Origin: Pseudomonas abieticivorans
GTDB lineage: Bacteria; Pseudomonadota; Gammaproteobacteria; Pseudomonadales; Pseudomonadaceae
DNA: 64,000 bases
Assembly: GCF_023509015.1 (NCBI RefSeq)
Contig: NZ_CP094975.1
Location: forward strand, 875,501 to 939,500
Direction of reading: 5' to 3'
Part shown: piece by piece, positions 16,139 to 25,344 of the stretch
Numbering within the stretch: the first letter of the stretch is position 1
How the letters are laid out: each line of letters opens with the position of its first letter
Program-made: the position numbers and the translations under genes
Notes under the pieces: generated by a model
Seen by the model: only the letters and a program-made list of their open reading frames with translations
Databases searched by the model: none
What the model was told of the DNA's origin: nothing

Positions 16139-17587
16139 TCAAACGGCCTCGAAACTGCCCAAGGCGCCCGCCGTAGAGCGCTCGCGGCGTGCCAGCAGGT
16201 AGTAAAGGCCGCCACCCAGCAGGCAACCGGTGAACCAGGCGAAATTGGCCAGTGGCAGCAGGAAAGGGACGAACGCGATGGCTACGCCGATCAGCGTGAC
16301 CGGGATCAGCGCCTTCACCGCGGTGCGGTTCACGCCATTGGTGTAGAAGTAGCGCCCGCTAGGGCTGTCGTCGAACAGGGCATCGACGTCGATGCGTTGC
16401 TTTTTCACCAGGTAGAAATCGGCGATCAGGATGCCAAACAGCGGGCCAATGAACGCGGCCAGGATGTCCAGGGTGTAGTGGATCACCTGCGGGTTGTTGA
16501 ACAGGTTCCACGGGGTAATGAAGATCGACGCCACGGCGGCGATCATGCCGCCGGCCCGCCAGCTGATCTTGCTGGGTGCCACGTTGGCGAAGTCGAAGGC
16601 TGGCGAAACGAAGTTGGCGACGATATTGATGCCGATGGTCGCGGTGACGAAGGCGAAGGCGCCCAACAATACGGCGACGTTGTTGTCGATGCGCGCCACG
16701 GTGGCGATCGGGTCGTGGAGCATTTCGCCAAACACCGGCAGCGTGCCGGACACAATCACCACGGTCACCAGAGAGAACGCCAGGAAGTTGACCGGCAGGC
16801 CCCAGAAGTTGCCACGCCGCACGTCCTTCATGCTGCGGCAATAGCGGCTGAAGTCACCGAAGTTCAAGGTAGGGCCCGAAAAGTACGACACCACCAGGGC
16901 AGTAGCAACCACGACCTGCGTAAACGCTTCCCAACCTGACAGCGACTTTTCAGACAGGGTGAAGCTGATGTTGCTCCAACCGGCCTTGTACACAATCCAG
17001 CCGGCCAAGGCGAACATCACCGCGTAGACCACCGGCCCCGCCCAATCGATAAAGCGCCGGATCGAATCCATGCCGGCCCAGAACACTGCGGCTTGCAACA
17101 CCCACAAGGTCAAGAAGCCGAACCAGCCCAGGTACGACAGGCCGGCAAACTGGGTGTGAGCGTAGACTTCCATCGAGGGGAAAAAGCGCAGCACCACGAT
17201 GATCAGTGCGCTGGACGCCAAGTAAGTTTGAATGCCGTACCAGGCCACGGCGATCAGGCCGCGAATGATCGCCGGGATGTTCGCGCCGAAAACCCCAAAG
17301 GCCATGCGGCAGATAACCGGGTAAGGCACTGCCGCCTGCTGGCTGGGCTTGGCCACCAGGTTGGCGACGAACTGCACGATGCAAATACCCAGCAGCAAAG
17401 CGATCAACACCTGCCAACTGGCCAGGCCAAGCGCGAATAGGCTGGCGGCGAACACATAGCCGCCGACGCTGTGCACGTCGCTCATCCAGAACGCGAAAAT
17501 GTTGTACCAGGTCCACTTTTGCTCCAGTGGCCCCAAATCCTCGTTGTACAGGCGGGGGCTATAGCCCTTGGGCATTGGCTCGGTCAT
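16139..17587 (-). CDS. NCS1-family nucleobase/hydantoin/allantoin-type permease
   Basis: This 482-aa protein has 12 membrane helices and the NCS1 (Mhp1/PydX-like) pattern: NEDLGPLEQKWTWYNIFAFWMSDVHSVGGY at the N-terminus (given as two linked motifs, NEDLGP and WTWYNIFAFWMSDVHS), FGVFGANIPAIIRGL, and GDFSRYCRSMKDVRRGNFWG before the central helices. It should import a nucleobase-like ring compound with Na+ or H+. It belongs to a different NCS1 branch from the gbu permease. No catabolic genes for uracil, hydantoin or allantoin are adjacent, so the substrate cannot be named. Confidence 0.85.
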   Translation of the reverse strand: MTEPMPKGYSPRLYNEDLGPLEQKWTWYNIFAFWMSDVHSVGGYVFAASLFALGLASWQVLIALLLGICIVQFVANLVAKPSQQAAVPYPVICRMAFGVFGANIPAIIRGLIAVAWYGIQTYLASSALIIVVLRFFPSMEVYAHTQFAGLSYLGWFGFLTLWVLQAAVFWAGMDSIRRFIDWAGPVVYAVMFALAGWIVYKAGWSNISFTLSEKSLSGWEAFTQVVVATALVVSYFSGPTLNFGDFSRYCRSMKDVRRGNFWGLPVNFLAFSLVTVVIVSGTLPVFGEMLHDPIATVARIDNNVAVLLGAFAFVTATIGINIVANFVSPAFDFANVAPSKISWRAGGMIAAVASIFITPWNLFNNPQVIHYTLDILAAFIGPLFGILIADFYLVKKQRIDVDALFDDSPSGRYFYTNGVNRTAVKALIPVTLIGVAIAFVPFLLPLANFAWFTGCLLGGGLYYLLARRERSTAGALGSFEAV

Positions 17588-17632
17588 CGCTCGTCTCCAT
17601 CAATGCCGGGCTCCAGGGTAGAGCGCTAGCAG

Positions 17633-17645
17633 TTTTGTATACGAT
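17633..17645. promoter_or_regulatory. Possible regulator site TTTTGTATACGAT upstream of NCS1 gene
   Basis: A GTATAC-centred inverted repeat lies about 45 bp before the permease start. It resembles TTGTATACAA-type operators of FadR-subfamily GntR repressors often found near ureide/pyrimidine genes. No such regulator is encoded next to it. Confidence 0.3.
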
Positions 17646-17759
17646 GGATAAGGCAGAATGCGTGCCAAAACGATAGATCGCGTATTCATGGGAATTTTCA
17701 GGCGCGTAAGCGCCCGAAAGGGGTGCAGGCATGGCTAGCAGCACCCCCTATGGTGCGTG

Positions 17760-18155
17760 TCAGGCGATTTGCGCCTTGGACGCCAGCTCATCGAACACCG
17801 CAGGCTCCAATGGGTCGCCTTCTTGTTCGTCGAGCACCGTGCGCGGGTGATCGTTGCCAGGGATGCTGCTGTCCAGCAGGCTCAACAAACTTGAACCACG
17901 CGCGGTCAGCACGTAGTTGGACCCCGTGCCGCCCTCCTCTGAGGTCCTTGGCTCGATATAGTCATGTTTGAGTAGCAGCTTTTCATACTCACCGGCCACC
18001 GCCTTGAGGTGGTCCAGATCGCCGGGCGCTTCGCCCCGGGCGGCTACCTCGGCAGCATGCTGCTCGGCGTAGGGCCGCGGCGTGAAGCTTTTCCCGGCGC
18101 CGTTCTGCACTTCGTGAAGCAAGCGCTCCATCAAGTCCCAGTTATACTTAGTCAT
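17760..18155 (-). CDS. Hypothetical protein, DUF2513-like winged-helix candidate
   Basis: This 131-aa soluble protein begins MTKYNWDLMERLLHEVQNG, similar in pattern to DUF2513 proteins (short start, 'D-L-x-R-x-LL-x-E'). It has a central stretch DHLKAVAGEYEKLLLKHDYIEP and YVLTARGSSLL that looks like a winged-helix wing. The C-terminal third is acidic. A regulatory role is possible but unsupported by neighbours. It is monocistronic, flanked by the NCS1 permease and a small periplasmic protein gene. Confidence 0.6.
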   Translation of the reverse strand: MTKYNWDLMERLLHEVQNGAGKSFTPRPYAEQHAAEVAARGEAPGDLDHLKAVAGEYEKLLLKHDYIEPRTSEEGGTGSNYVLTARGSSLLSLLDSSIPGNDHPRTVLDEQEGDPLEPAVFDELASKAQIA

Positions 18156-18290
18156 CCTGATTCAACCTCCAACACAGCAGTGAAAGGGCTTACCCAGTTG
18201 TGACCGGCGCCGCCGCCAGCCGTTCAGCGCTGAACTTTTGCCGCGGCGTCAGGCTCAACCGGATAACAATACGCCCGCCAGAGGTAACCC

Positions 18291-18566
18291 ATGAGAACCC
18301 TGATCAGTATCACGGCTGCGGCCGCCCTGTTGATGGCCCTGCCCGCGTTTGCCTGCACCCCGGAAGAAGCCACGGCCAAGCGCGAACAATTGGCCCAGGA
18401 AGTGGCCAAGCTGACCCAGCAAAACCCCAAGAAGGCCAAGGAGATCAATGATCAATTGCAGGGGATGGACTTGCAGACGGCGAGCAAGGATTTGCCGGAC
18501 AAATGTCAGTTGATCGACAAACGGTTGCAGGAGCTGGATGAGGCGGGGCAAAAAGCGAAGGGGTAA
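18291..18566 (+). CDS. Small secreted/periplasmic protein with helical mature region
   Basis: This 91-aa protein has a Sec signal peptide (MRTLISITAAAALLMALPAFA-C, cleaved before Cys22). Because a Cys follows the cleavage site but a full lipobox (L-x-x-C) is not convincing (PAFAC), periplasmic is more likely than lipoprotein. The mature part is charged and heptad-like (EQLAQEVAKLTQQNPKKAKE, LIDKRLQELDEA) and has two cysteines. GAGGTAAC precedes the ATG. Function unknown; similar small proteins are widespread in Pseudomonas. Confidence 0.7.
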   Translation: MRTLISITAAAALLMALPAFACTPEEATAKREQLAQEVAKLTQQNPKKAKEINDQLQGMDLQTASKDLPDKCQLIDKRLQELDEAGQKAKG

Positions 18567-18574
18567 AACACCTG

Positions 18575-18604
18575 TTGTAGGCGCGGATAAATCCGCGCCT
18601 ACGG
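18575..18604. terminator. REP palindrome between convergent genes
   Basis: GTAGGCGCGGAT-AA-ATCCGCGCCTAC is a perfect palindrome of one REP arm placed between the small secreted protein gene and the convergent DEAD-box gene. It is well positioned to act as a bidirectional terminator. Confidence 0.6.
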
Positions 18605-18612
18605 GCCCAGGG

Positions 18613-19950
18613 TTACTCGGCGGCCGGGGCTGGCTTGCGGCGCTTGAGCGGCGCCATGCCGTCACCGCTCACCAGGGCATCGGACTTGGGCTTGTTGACC
18701 GTCTTGCGCTTGGGCGTGGTCTTGGCGGCGGTTTTCTTGTCGCCCTTCTTCACGTCGGTTTTTTTCTTCTTCACGCCCACGGCCTTGCCAGAGGCCTTGA
18801 CCTTTTTCGGCCCGCCGTAGGTGCCTTTGACTTCCTTGATCACGCGGCGCTCGAAGGTCTGCTTCAGGTAGCGCTCGATGCTCGACATCAAGTTCCAGTC
18901 GCCGTGGCAGATCAGCGAGATCGCCAGGCCCTGGTTGCCAGCACGGCCGGTGCGGCCGATGCGGTGCACGTAGTCGTCGCCGCTGCGCGGCATGTCGAAG
19001 TTCACCACCAGGTCCAGGCCGTCGACGTCCAGGCCGCGGGCCGCCACATCGGTGGCCACCAGGATCTTCACGCCGCCTTGCTTCAAGCGGTCGATGGCCA
19101 GCTTGCGGTCCTTCTGGTCCTTGTCGCCGTGCAGCACGAACGCCTTGTATTCCTGAGCCACCAGGCGGCCATAGATACGGTCCGCCATGGCGCGGGTGTT
19201 GGTGAAGATGATCGCCTTCTGGTAAGTCTCGTTGGCCAGCAGCCAGTTGAGGATCTGCTCTTTGTGCACGTTGTGGTCAGCGGTGACGATCTGCTGCTTG
19301 GTGCCTTCGGCCAACTGGCTGACGTTGTTGATCAGCAGGTGTTCGGGGTTGGTCAGCACCTTGCCGATCATGTCGCGCAGGCCGGCGCCGCCGGTGGTGG
19401 CGGAGAACAGCAGGGTTTGCTGGCGATGCTTGCACTCGTCGCACAGGCGCTGCACGTCTTCGGCAAAGCCCATGTCGAGCATGCGGTCGGCTTCGTCGAG
19501 CACCATCACTTCAACGTCGCCCAGGTCCAGGTTGCCGGCGTTCAGTTGCTCCAGCAGGCGGCCCGGGGTACCGATCAGGATGTCCGGCACCTTGCGCAGC
19601 ATGGCGGCCTGCACCTTGAAGTCTTCGCCGCCGGTGATCAGGCCAGACTTGATGAAGGTGAATTGCGCGAAACGCTCCACTTCCTTCAAGGTTTGCTGGG
19701 CCAGTTCACGGGTCGGCAGCAGGATGATGGCGCGGATGCTGACGCGCACCTTGGCCGGGCCGATCAGGCGATTGAGGATTGGCAGCACGAAGGCGGCGGT
19801 CTTGCCGCTGCCGGTCTGAGCGGTGACCCGCAGGTCCCGACCTTGCACAGCCAATGGAATGGCAGCGACCTGCACGGGCGTTGGCTCGACAAATTTCAGC
19901 TCGGCCACGGCTTTGAGCAGGCGTTCATGCAAGGCGAATTGGGAAAACAC
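18613..19950 (-). CDS. DEAD-box ATP-dependent RNA helicase
   Basis: This protein of about 445 aa has the Q motif (PTPVQVAAIPLA), motif I AQTGSGKT, motif Ib (GTPGRLLEQL), DEAD (VLDEADRML), SAT (LFSATTGG) and motif VI HRIGRTGRAG, followed by a very basic Lys-rich tail of about 75 residues for RNA binding. The start is GTG 19950 (FSQFALHERLLKAV), with GAGGT 8 nt upstream. The longer frame to 20010 lacks a ribosome site. It is an RhlE/SrmB-like helicase, probably acting in ribosome assembly or mRNA turnover in the cold. Confidence 0.9.
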   Translation of the reverse strand: MFSQFALHERLLKAVAELKFVEPTPVQVAAIPLAVQGRDLRVTAQTGSGKTAAFVLPILNRLIGPAKVRVSIRAIILLPTRELAQQTLKEVERFAQFTFIKSGLITGGEDFKVQAAMLRKVPDILIGTPGRLLEQLNAGNLDLGDVEVMVLDEADRMLDMGFAEDVQRLCDECKHRQQTLLFSATTGGAGLRDMIGKVLTNPEHLLINNVSQLAEGTKQQIVTADHNVHKEQILNWLLANETYQKAIIFTNTRAMADRIYGRLVAQEYKAFVLHGDKDQKDRKLAIDRLKQGGVKILVATDVAARGLDVDGLDLVVNFDMPRSGDDYVHRIGRTGRAGNQGLAISLICHGDWNLMSSIERYLKQTFERRVIKEVKGTYGGPKKVKASGKAVGVKKKKTDVKKGDKKTAAKTTPKRKTVNKPKSDALVSGDGMAPLKRRKPAPAAE

Positions 19951-20112
19951 GGGTGTTACCTCGGCGAAGTACATAAATTCAACTGCATAGCGTAACGGTT
20001 TACGCGCCATTAGCCGAATTTCTTTACGTCTTGTTACCTAGAAATTCGCGCTTTGGCGCACTGATGCGCTCTAATTGGCGGCTACTCATTCACTGGAGGG
20101 CGGTTTTTCCGC

Positions 20113-21414
20113 ATGGATATTCAACATTTGTGGTTACAGGTACAGGACCTGTGGGGCGCGCTGGACCAGCATCCGGTACTTAACGCAGGCCTGGGCCTGA
20201 CCCTGCTGCTGGTCATCGCCCTGGTGCTGGGCCGGGTGATGCGCTTCGCCCTGCTGCACGTCAGCAAGCTGCTGGGCCGCCAACCGGCGCTGCACTGGGT
20301 CAACGACTTTCGCCACAACAAGGTGTTCAACCGCCTGGCCGAGATGACCCCCTCGCTGGTGGTGCAGTTTGGCCTGAACCTGGTGCCGGCGCTCAACAGC
20401 ACCACCGCGCACTTCATCGGCAACCTGGCACTGGCCGTTACCATCCTCTTCGAAGTGCTGGCCCTGAGCGCCCTGCTCAACGCCCTGCTGGACATCTACG
20501 CACGCACCGAATACGCCCGCACCCGTTCGATCAAGGGCTACGTGCAACTGGCCAAGATGATCCTGTTCATCTTCGGCGCCATCATCATCGTCGCCACCCT
20601 GATCGACCGTTCGCCGCTGTTGCTTTTGTCTGGGCTGGGCGCCATGTCGGCGGTGATTTTGTTGGTGTACAAAGACACCCTGCTGTCGTTCGTGGCCGGC
20701 GTGCAGCTCACCAGCAACGACATGCTGCGCGTGGGCGACTGGATCGAAATGCCCCAGGTGGGCGCCGATGGCGACGTGGTGGACATCACCCTGAACACCA
20801 TCAAGGTGCAGAACTTCGACAAAACCATCGTCAGCATCCCCACCTGGCGCTTGATGTCCGAGTCGTTCAAGAACTGGCGCGGCATGCAGCAATCCGGCGG
20901 AAGGCGCATCAAGCGCGCGCTGAACATCGACGCCAGCGGCATCCGCTTCCTGGATGCCGACGAAGAGGCGCACCTGAGCCAGATCCGCCTGCTGACCGAC
21001 TACGTGGGCCGCAAGCAGGCCGAGCTTAAAAACTGGAACGCCGCCCAAGGCGAAGTGGCGCAACTGTCGGCCAACCGCCGGCGCATGACCAACCTGGGCA
21101 CCTTCCGCGCCTACGCCCTGGCCTACCTGAAAAGCCACCCGGACATCCAGACCAATATGACCTGCATGGTCCGCCAACTGGAAACCGGCGCCCAGGGCGT
21201 GCCGCTAGAGATCTACTGCTTCACCAACACCACGGCGTGGGCCGAATACGAACGTATCCAGGGCGACATCTTCGATTACCTGCTGGCGGTGTTGCCGGAG
21301 TTTGGCTTGAGCCTGTATCAGCAGCCCAGCGGGGCGGATATGCGGGCAGGGTTGATGGGACGCAGTGCATCTCTCCCAACGCTAGGCACACCCCCTTTGT
21401 CACCTCCCGATTGA
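20113..21414 (+). CDS. YbdG-like mechanosensitive channel (miniconductance type)
   Basis: This 433-aa protein has about five membrane helices (residues 20-180), then the MscS core: LLLSGLGAMSAVILLVYKDTLLSFVAG pore-helix region (split at LGAMSAV and YKDTLLSF), the beta domain DMLRVGDWIEMP, and a long cytosolic C-terminal region (FKNWRGMQQSGGRRIKRAL...LEIYCFTNTTAWAEYE). This layout matches E. coli YbdG. It should protect against moderate hypo-osmotic stress. GGAGGG is present upstream. It is the second MscS-type gene in the window, not closely similar to the first. Confidence 0.88.
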   Translation: MDIQHLWLQVQDLWGALDQHPVLNAGLGLTLLLVIALVLGRVMRFALLHVSKLLGRQPALHWVNDFRHNKVFNRLAEMTPSLVVQFGLNLVPALNSTTAHFIGNLALAVTILFEVLALSALLNALLDIYARTEYARTRSIKGYVQLAKMILFIFGAIIIVATLIDRSPLLLLSGLGAMSAVILLVYKDTLLSFVAGVQLTSNDMLRVGDWIEMPQVGADGDVVDITLNTIKVQNFDKTIVSIPTWRLMSESFKNWRGMQQSGGRRIKRALNIDASGIRFLDADEEAHLSQIRLLTDYVGRKQAELKNWNAAQGEVAQLSANRRRMTNLGTFRAYALAYLKSHPDIQTNMTCMVRQLETGAQGVPLEIYCFTNTTAWAEYERIQGDIFDYLLAVLPEFGLSLYQQPSGADMRAGLMGRSASLPTLGTPPLSPPD

Positions 21415-21464
21415 AACCGTGACAGCAAATGCATAATGGTGCTGTCAGTGAAAGCGGGCCGGGC

Positions 21465-22313
21465 TCACGGGCGTCCACGCCGGCTGATCCACAGCGACGC
21501 CACAATCACGGCGCCGCCCAGGGCCAAACGGCCCAGTGGCTCGCTGTGATTCCAGATCACCAGGTTGAGCACCAGCCCCACCGGCACGTGCAGGTTGTTC
21601 ATCACCGCCAGGGTACCGCCTGAAACCAGGCTGGCACCCTTGTTCCACCAGTACATGCCCAGCGCCGTGGCACACAACCCCAAAAACACCAGCACGCCCC
21701 ATTGCAGCGGCGCGTCGGGCAGGTGCTGTGGGTTGCCAAACGCCAGGAAGGCCGGCAAGGCGACCAGCAAGGCGCCCACGTAGAAGTAGCCAAAGCGACG
21801 GTATTGCGGCTCGTTCGTGGGGTAGCGCTGCATCAGGTGCTTGTACAGCACCTGCCCTGCGGCGTAAGTGAAGTTGGCCAGTTGCAAGAGCAAAAAGCCC
21901 ATGAAGAAGTCCGGGTTGATCCGGTCGAAGCGGATCACTGCCGCGCCCGCCACGGCCACCAGCGCCGCCAGCAATGCCCAAGGGTTGAAGCGGCGGTTAA
22001 GGGCGTCTTCGATCAGGGTCACGTGGACCGGGGTCAGGATGGTGAACAGCAGCACCTCCGGTACAGTCAGCACCCGGAAGCTCAGGTACAGGCACACGTA
22101 GGTGACGCCGAACTGCAGGGCGCCGATCAACAGCATCGAGCGCAGGAAGCCTGGCTCGACCTGGCGCCAGCGGGTCAACGGGATAAACACCAGCCCCGCG
22201 ATCAACACCCGCGCGAGTACGGCGAAGTAGCTGTCGACGTGACCGGCCAGGTAGACGCCGATCAGGTTGAAGGAAAATGCCTGGATCAATGTAACGATGA
22301 GTAGATAGCCCAT
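21465..22313 (-). CDS. EamA/DMT-family transporter
   Basis: This 282-aa protein has ten membrane helices forming two EamA repeats (about 1-135 and 145-278); examples are VLARVLIAGLVFIPLTRW and KGASLVSGGTLAVMNNLHVP. ATG 22313 is used because AAGGGG lies 8 nt upstream; the extra 22 residues of the longer frame are not membrane-like. Family members export amino acids or metabolites, or import them in a few cases. The substrate is unknown. Confidence 0.85.
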   Translation of the reverse strand: MGYLLIVTLIQAFSFNLIGVYLAGHVDSYFAVLARVLIAGLVFIPLTRWRQVEPGFLRSMLLIGALQFGVTYVCLYLSFRVLTVPEVLLFTILTPVHVTLIEDALNRRFNPWALLAALVAVAGAAVIRFDRINPDFFMGFLLLQLANFTYAAGQVLYKHLMQRYPTNEPQYRRFGYFYVGALLVALPAFLAFGNPQHLPDAPLQWGVLVFLGLCATALGMYWWNKGASLVSGGTLAVMNNLHVPVGLVLNLVIWNHSEPLGRLALGGAVIVASLWISRRGRP

Positions 22314-22381
22314 GGGTGCCCCTTGCTTGAAGGCGTGGGACCTTAGCGGGTCTGCTCGTAATCGGCAAATCCACGACACAC

Positions 22382-22471
22382 CTGTAGGAGCGGATTTATC
22401 CGCGAAGTAATCACCGAGCCGTCAACTGGAGGATCGCGGTGAATATTTCGCGGATAAATCCGCGCCTACGG
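22382..22471. repeat. REP pair
   Basis: CTGTAGGAGCGGATTTATCCGCGAAGT and TTTCGCGGATAAATCCGCGCCTACGG are arranged as inverted arms about 40 bp apart, between the EamA gene start and the azoreductase gene end. Confidence 0.75.
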
Positions 22472-22489
22472 GAACGATGAATTTAGCGC

Positions 22490-23089
22490 TCAGACAACCT
22501 GCGCCAAACGCGCCTTGGCCTGGTTCAAGCCCTTTTCGAAAAAGTCGCCACCCAGGTTCAAGCCCTCGGCATGGATGAACTCCACGTCGTGAATGCCGAT
22601 GAACGCCAGCACCTGGCGCAGGTACGGTTCCTGGTGGTCGCTGGCGCTGCCGGCGTAGATGCCGCCGCGGGCGGTCAGCACGATGGCGCGCTTGTCGGTC
22701 AGCAGGCCTTGGGGCCCGGTGTCGGTGTATTTGAAGGTGACCCCTGCGCGCAGCACATGGTCCAGCCAGGCTTTCAAGGTGCTGGGGATAGCAAAGTTGT
22801 ACATGGGCGCGGCCAGCACCAACACGTCGCTGGCGAGCAGTTCATCGGTCAACTCGTTTGAGCGGTGCAGCGCGTCGAGTTCGCCATGGCTGCGTTGTGC
22901 TTCGGGCTTCATCCAGCCACCCAACAAATCGGCGTCCAGGTGCGGCACCGGATCGCTGGCCAGGTCGCGTACGGTCAATTCATCCAGGGGGTGGGCGCCC
23001 TGCCATTGGCTGACGAACTGCTCGGTCAACTGGCGCGAAATAGAGCCCTGCTGGCGGGCGCTGCTTTCAATGATCAGTACACGGGACAT
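22490..23089 (-). CDS. azoR: FMN-dependent NADH-azoreductase
   Basis: This 199-aa flavodoxin-fold protein reduces azo dyes and quinones with NAD(P)H. Visible motifs are the phosphate-binding SSARQQGSISRQLTEQF, the flavin-contacting APMYNFAIPSTLKAWLDHV, and TARGGIYAG. The length is typical of AzoR. ATG 23089 (MSRVLIIESS) is the standard family start; the longer frame adds 19 unlikely residues. The gene stands alone; an inverted repeat at 23179-23193 lies in its promoter region. Confidence 0.9.
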   Translation of the reverse strand: MSRVLIIESSARQQGSISRQLTEQFVSQWQGAHPLDELTVRDLASDPVPHLDADLLGGWMKPEAQRSHGELDALHRSNELTDELLASDVLVLAAPMYNFAIPSTLKAWLDHVLRAGVTFKYTDTGPQGLLTDKRAIVLTARGGIYAGSASDHQEPYLRQVLAFIGIHDVEFIHAEGLNLGGDFFEKGLNQAKARLAQVV

Positions 23090-23178
23090 CGGCTGTGGCC
23101 TCCATCGATAGGCATTCAATGGAGGCCAGCCTAGAACGACACACATTGATAAAAAAGCCGAAATTATCGGTTCAACCT

Positions 23179-23193
23179 ATCAATTAAGTTGAT
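23179..23193. promoter_or_regulatory. Inverted repeat ATCAATTAAGTTGAT upstream of azoR
   Basis: Five-base arms ATCAA/TTGAT with a 5-bp spacer lie about 90 bp before the azoR start in an AT-rich segment. It could be a LysR-type or other activator site; the partner regulator is not identifiable. Confidence 0.3.
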
Positions 23194-23228
23194 TTGTAAA
23201 GCCAATGCACTAACCTGAGAACACCGCA

Positions 23229-23549
23229 TCAAGCGCTGGGTTTGCAACTCAAGCCGATGCGCAACTTGATGATGCTGCGGGTGAATTTGGCATTAACGTC
23301 TGCGCTCGCCCGCGCCGGGACCGTCACTCGCCGGGTGCGGGGGGCTTCCGGGCCGTTCTGGAAGCGCACGGTGCACTCCACGGCGGTTTCACCGTCGTTA
23401 CGCAGGTTGATCGAACCCATGTCGTAATCGGTGTCATAGGTTGTGTAAGCCACGTTTGCGCCGCCATCCATGTTTTTCTGCACATCGATCGGATAGGCAA
23501 AGGCACACAGCGGCAACGCCGCAAGCAATAACGCACAGCATCTTTTCAT
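23229..23549 (-). CDS. Small secreted protein, beta-rich, unknown function
   Basis: This 106-aa protein has a clear signal peptide (MKRCCALLLAALPLCAFA, cleaved near residue 18). The mature part (YPIDVQKNMDGG, NLRNDGETAVECTVRFQNGPEAPRTRRVTVPAR, split at VECTVRF) is beta-rich with two cysteines likely to form a disulfide. It looks like an immunoglobulin-like periplasmic protein. Homologues are common in fluorescent pseudomonads without an assigned role. Confidence 0.75.
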   Translation of the reverse strand: MKRCCALLLAALPLCAFAYPIDVQKNMDGGANVAYTTYDTDYDMGSINLRNDGETAVECTVRFQNGPEAPRTRRVTVPARASADVNAKFTRSIIKLRIGLSCKPSA

Positions 23550-23598
23550 TCGGCGATCTCCTTATTGGACCGCCAGCTTAGGACAACAGGAGCGGTAG

Positions 23599-24522
23599 AT
23601 GAAAGCGCCCCGCGTGACCCTTGATCAGTGGCGCACACTGCAAGCGGTGGTCGACCATGGTGGCTTTGCCCAGGCGGCCGAGGCGTTGCACCGTTCGCAG
23701 TCCTCGGTGAGCTACACCGTGGCGCGCATGCAAGACCAACTCGGCGTGCCTTTGCTGCGCATCGACGGGCGCAAGGCCGTGCTGACCGAAGCCGGTGGCG
23801 TGCTGCTGCGCCGCTCCCGGCAATTGGTCAAGAACGCCAGCCAACTGGAAGACCTGGCCCACCACATGGAGCAGGGCTGGGAAGCCGAGGTGCGGCTGGT
23901 AGTCGATGCCGCCTACCCCAATGCCCGCCTGGTGCGCGCACTCACGGCGTTCATGCCGCAGAGCCGCGGCTGCCGGGTGCGGCTGCGTGAAGAAGTGCTG
24001 TCGGGGGTCGAGGAGGTGCTGCACGACGGCATCGCGGACTTGGCCATCAGCAGCTACAGCATTCCCGGTTACCTGGGCACGGAAATGAGCGCGGTGGAAT
24101 TCGTCTGCGTGGCGCACCCGCTGCACGCCCTGCATCGCCTGGCGCGCGAATTGAATTTCCAGGACCTGGAAAGCCAACTGCAAGTGGTGATCCGCGACTC
24201 GGGCCGTGAAAAGCCGCGTGACGTGGGCTGGCTGGGCGCCGAACAACGCTGGACGGTCGGCAGTTTGGCCACCGCCGCCACCTTCGTCGGCAATGGCCTG
24301 GGCTTTGCCTGGTTGCCGCGCCACCTGATCGAGCGCGAGCTGCGCGAGGGCACCCTCAAGCCATTGCCGCTGGACCAGGGCGGCAACCGCCACCCGGTGT
24401 TCTTCCTCTACTCCAACAAGGACAAGCCCCTGGGGCCGGCCACGCAGATCCTCGTCGAACTGCTGCGCACCTTCGACACCGCGCCCCTGGATGCCCCGTT
24501 CGCCGCCCCCCAACAAGCCTGA
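23599..24522 (+). CDS. LysR-family transcriptional regulator
   Basis: This 307-aa protein has an N-terminal winged helix (VTLDQWRTLQAVVDHGGFAQ, RSQSSVSYTVARMQDQLGVP; residues 5-65) and a LysR substrate-binding domain to about residue 295. AGGAG is 8 nt upstream. It precedes an alpha/beta-hydrolase gene on the same strand by 14 nt and may be co-transcribed with it. The targets are unknown; azoR on the opposite strand lies about 500 bp away and is one candidate. Confidence 0.88.
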   Translation: MKAPRVTLDQWRTLQAVVDHGGFAQAAEALHRSQSSVSYTVARMQDQLGVPLLRIDGRKAVLTEAGGVLLRRSRQLVKNASQLEDLAHHMEQGWEAEVRLVVDAAYPNARLVRALTAFMPQSRGCRVRLREEVLSGVEEVLHDGIADLAISSYSIPGYLGTEMSAVEFVCVAHPLHALHRLARELNFQDLESQLQVVIRDSGREKPRDVGWLGAEQRWTVGSLATAATFVGNGLGFAWLPRHLIERELREGTLKPLPLDQGGNRHPVFFLYSNKDKPLGPATQILVELLRTFDTAPLDAPFAAPQQA

Positions 24523-24536
24523 CAGGACTGTCGCCC

Positions 24537-25340
24537 ATGGCCTTTTTCGAACACGAAGGTTGCTCGCTGCACTACGAGGAATACGGCCAGGGCCAGCCCT
24601 TGCTGTTGATGCATGGCCTGGGCTCCGGTTGCCTGGACTGGGAGGAACAGATTCCGGTACTGGCGCAGCACTATCGGGTGATCGTCATGGACATCCGTGG
24701 CCACGGCCGCTCCGACAAACCGCGCGAGCGCTACAGCATCGCAGGCTTTGGCGCCGACACCGTCGCGCTGATCGAGCACTTGCGCCTGGGCCCGGTGCAT
24801 TACGTGGGCCTGTCGATGGGCGGTATGATTGGCTTCCAGCTGGCGGTCGACCAGCCGGCAATGCTCAAGAGCCTGTGCATCGTCAACAGCACCCCCGAGG
24901 TCAAGCTGCGCAAACCGGCCGACTACCTGATGTGGTTCAAGCGCTGGAGCCTGATGCAACTGGTCAGCATGCAGGCCATCGGCCAGGCCTTGGGCAAGAA
25001 CCTGTTTCCCAAACCCGAGCAGGCTGACCTGCGGCGCAAGGTGGCCGAGCGCTGGGCGAAAAACGACAAGCGCGCCTACAAGGCCAGTTTCGACGCCATC
25101 GTCAATTGGGGAGTAACCGAGCGCCTGGGGCGCATCACCTGCCCCACCTTGATCATCAGCGCCGACCACGACTACACCCCGGTCGCCGTGAAAGAACACT
25201 ACGTCACCCTCATCCCGAACGCGCGGCTGGCGGTGATCGCCGATTCCCGGCACGCTACGCCCCTGGATCAACCGCAACACTTCAATCAGACGCTGCAGCA
25301 GTTTTTGGCCGCAGTCGAAACCACCACCAAGGATCACTGA
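24537..25340 (+). CDS. Alpha/beta-hydrolase
   Basis: This 267-aa protein has the hydrolase fold: [15 protein letters not shown] (oxyanion HG at about 25-26), the nucleophile elbow GLSMGGMIG (Ser about residue 94), and late acid/His motifs SADHDYTPV and [11 protein letters not shown]. It resembles 3-oxoadipate-enol-lactonase-like or esterase members, but the substrate is undetermined. It follows the LysR gene closely, and the cyclophilin gene starts 4 nt after its stop. Confidence 0.85.
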   Translation: MAFFEHEGCSLHYEEYGQGQPLLLMHGLGSGCLDWEEQIPVLAQHYRVIVMDIRGHGRSDKPRERYSIAGFGADTVALIEHLRLGPVHYVGLSMGGMIGFQLAVDQPAMLKSLCIVNSTPEVKLRKPADYLMWFKRWSLMQLVSMQAIGQALGKNLFPKPEQADLRRKVAERWAKNDKRAYKASFDAIVNWGVTERLGRITCPTLIISADHDYTPVAVKEHYVTLIPNARLAVIADSRHATPLDQPQHFNQTLQQFLAAVETTTKDH

Positions 25341-25344
25341 TTCC

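Noticed and set aside
18538..19995. 485-codon plus-strand frame over the DEAD-box gene
   Set aside because: Shadow of the helicase, with no recognisable domain or ribosome site.
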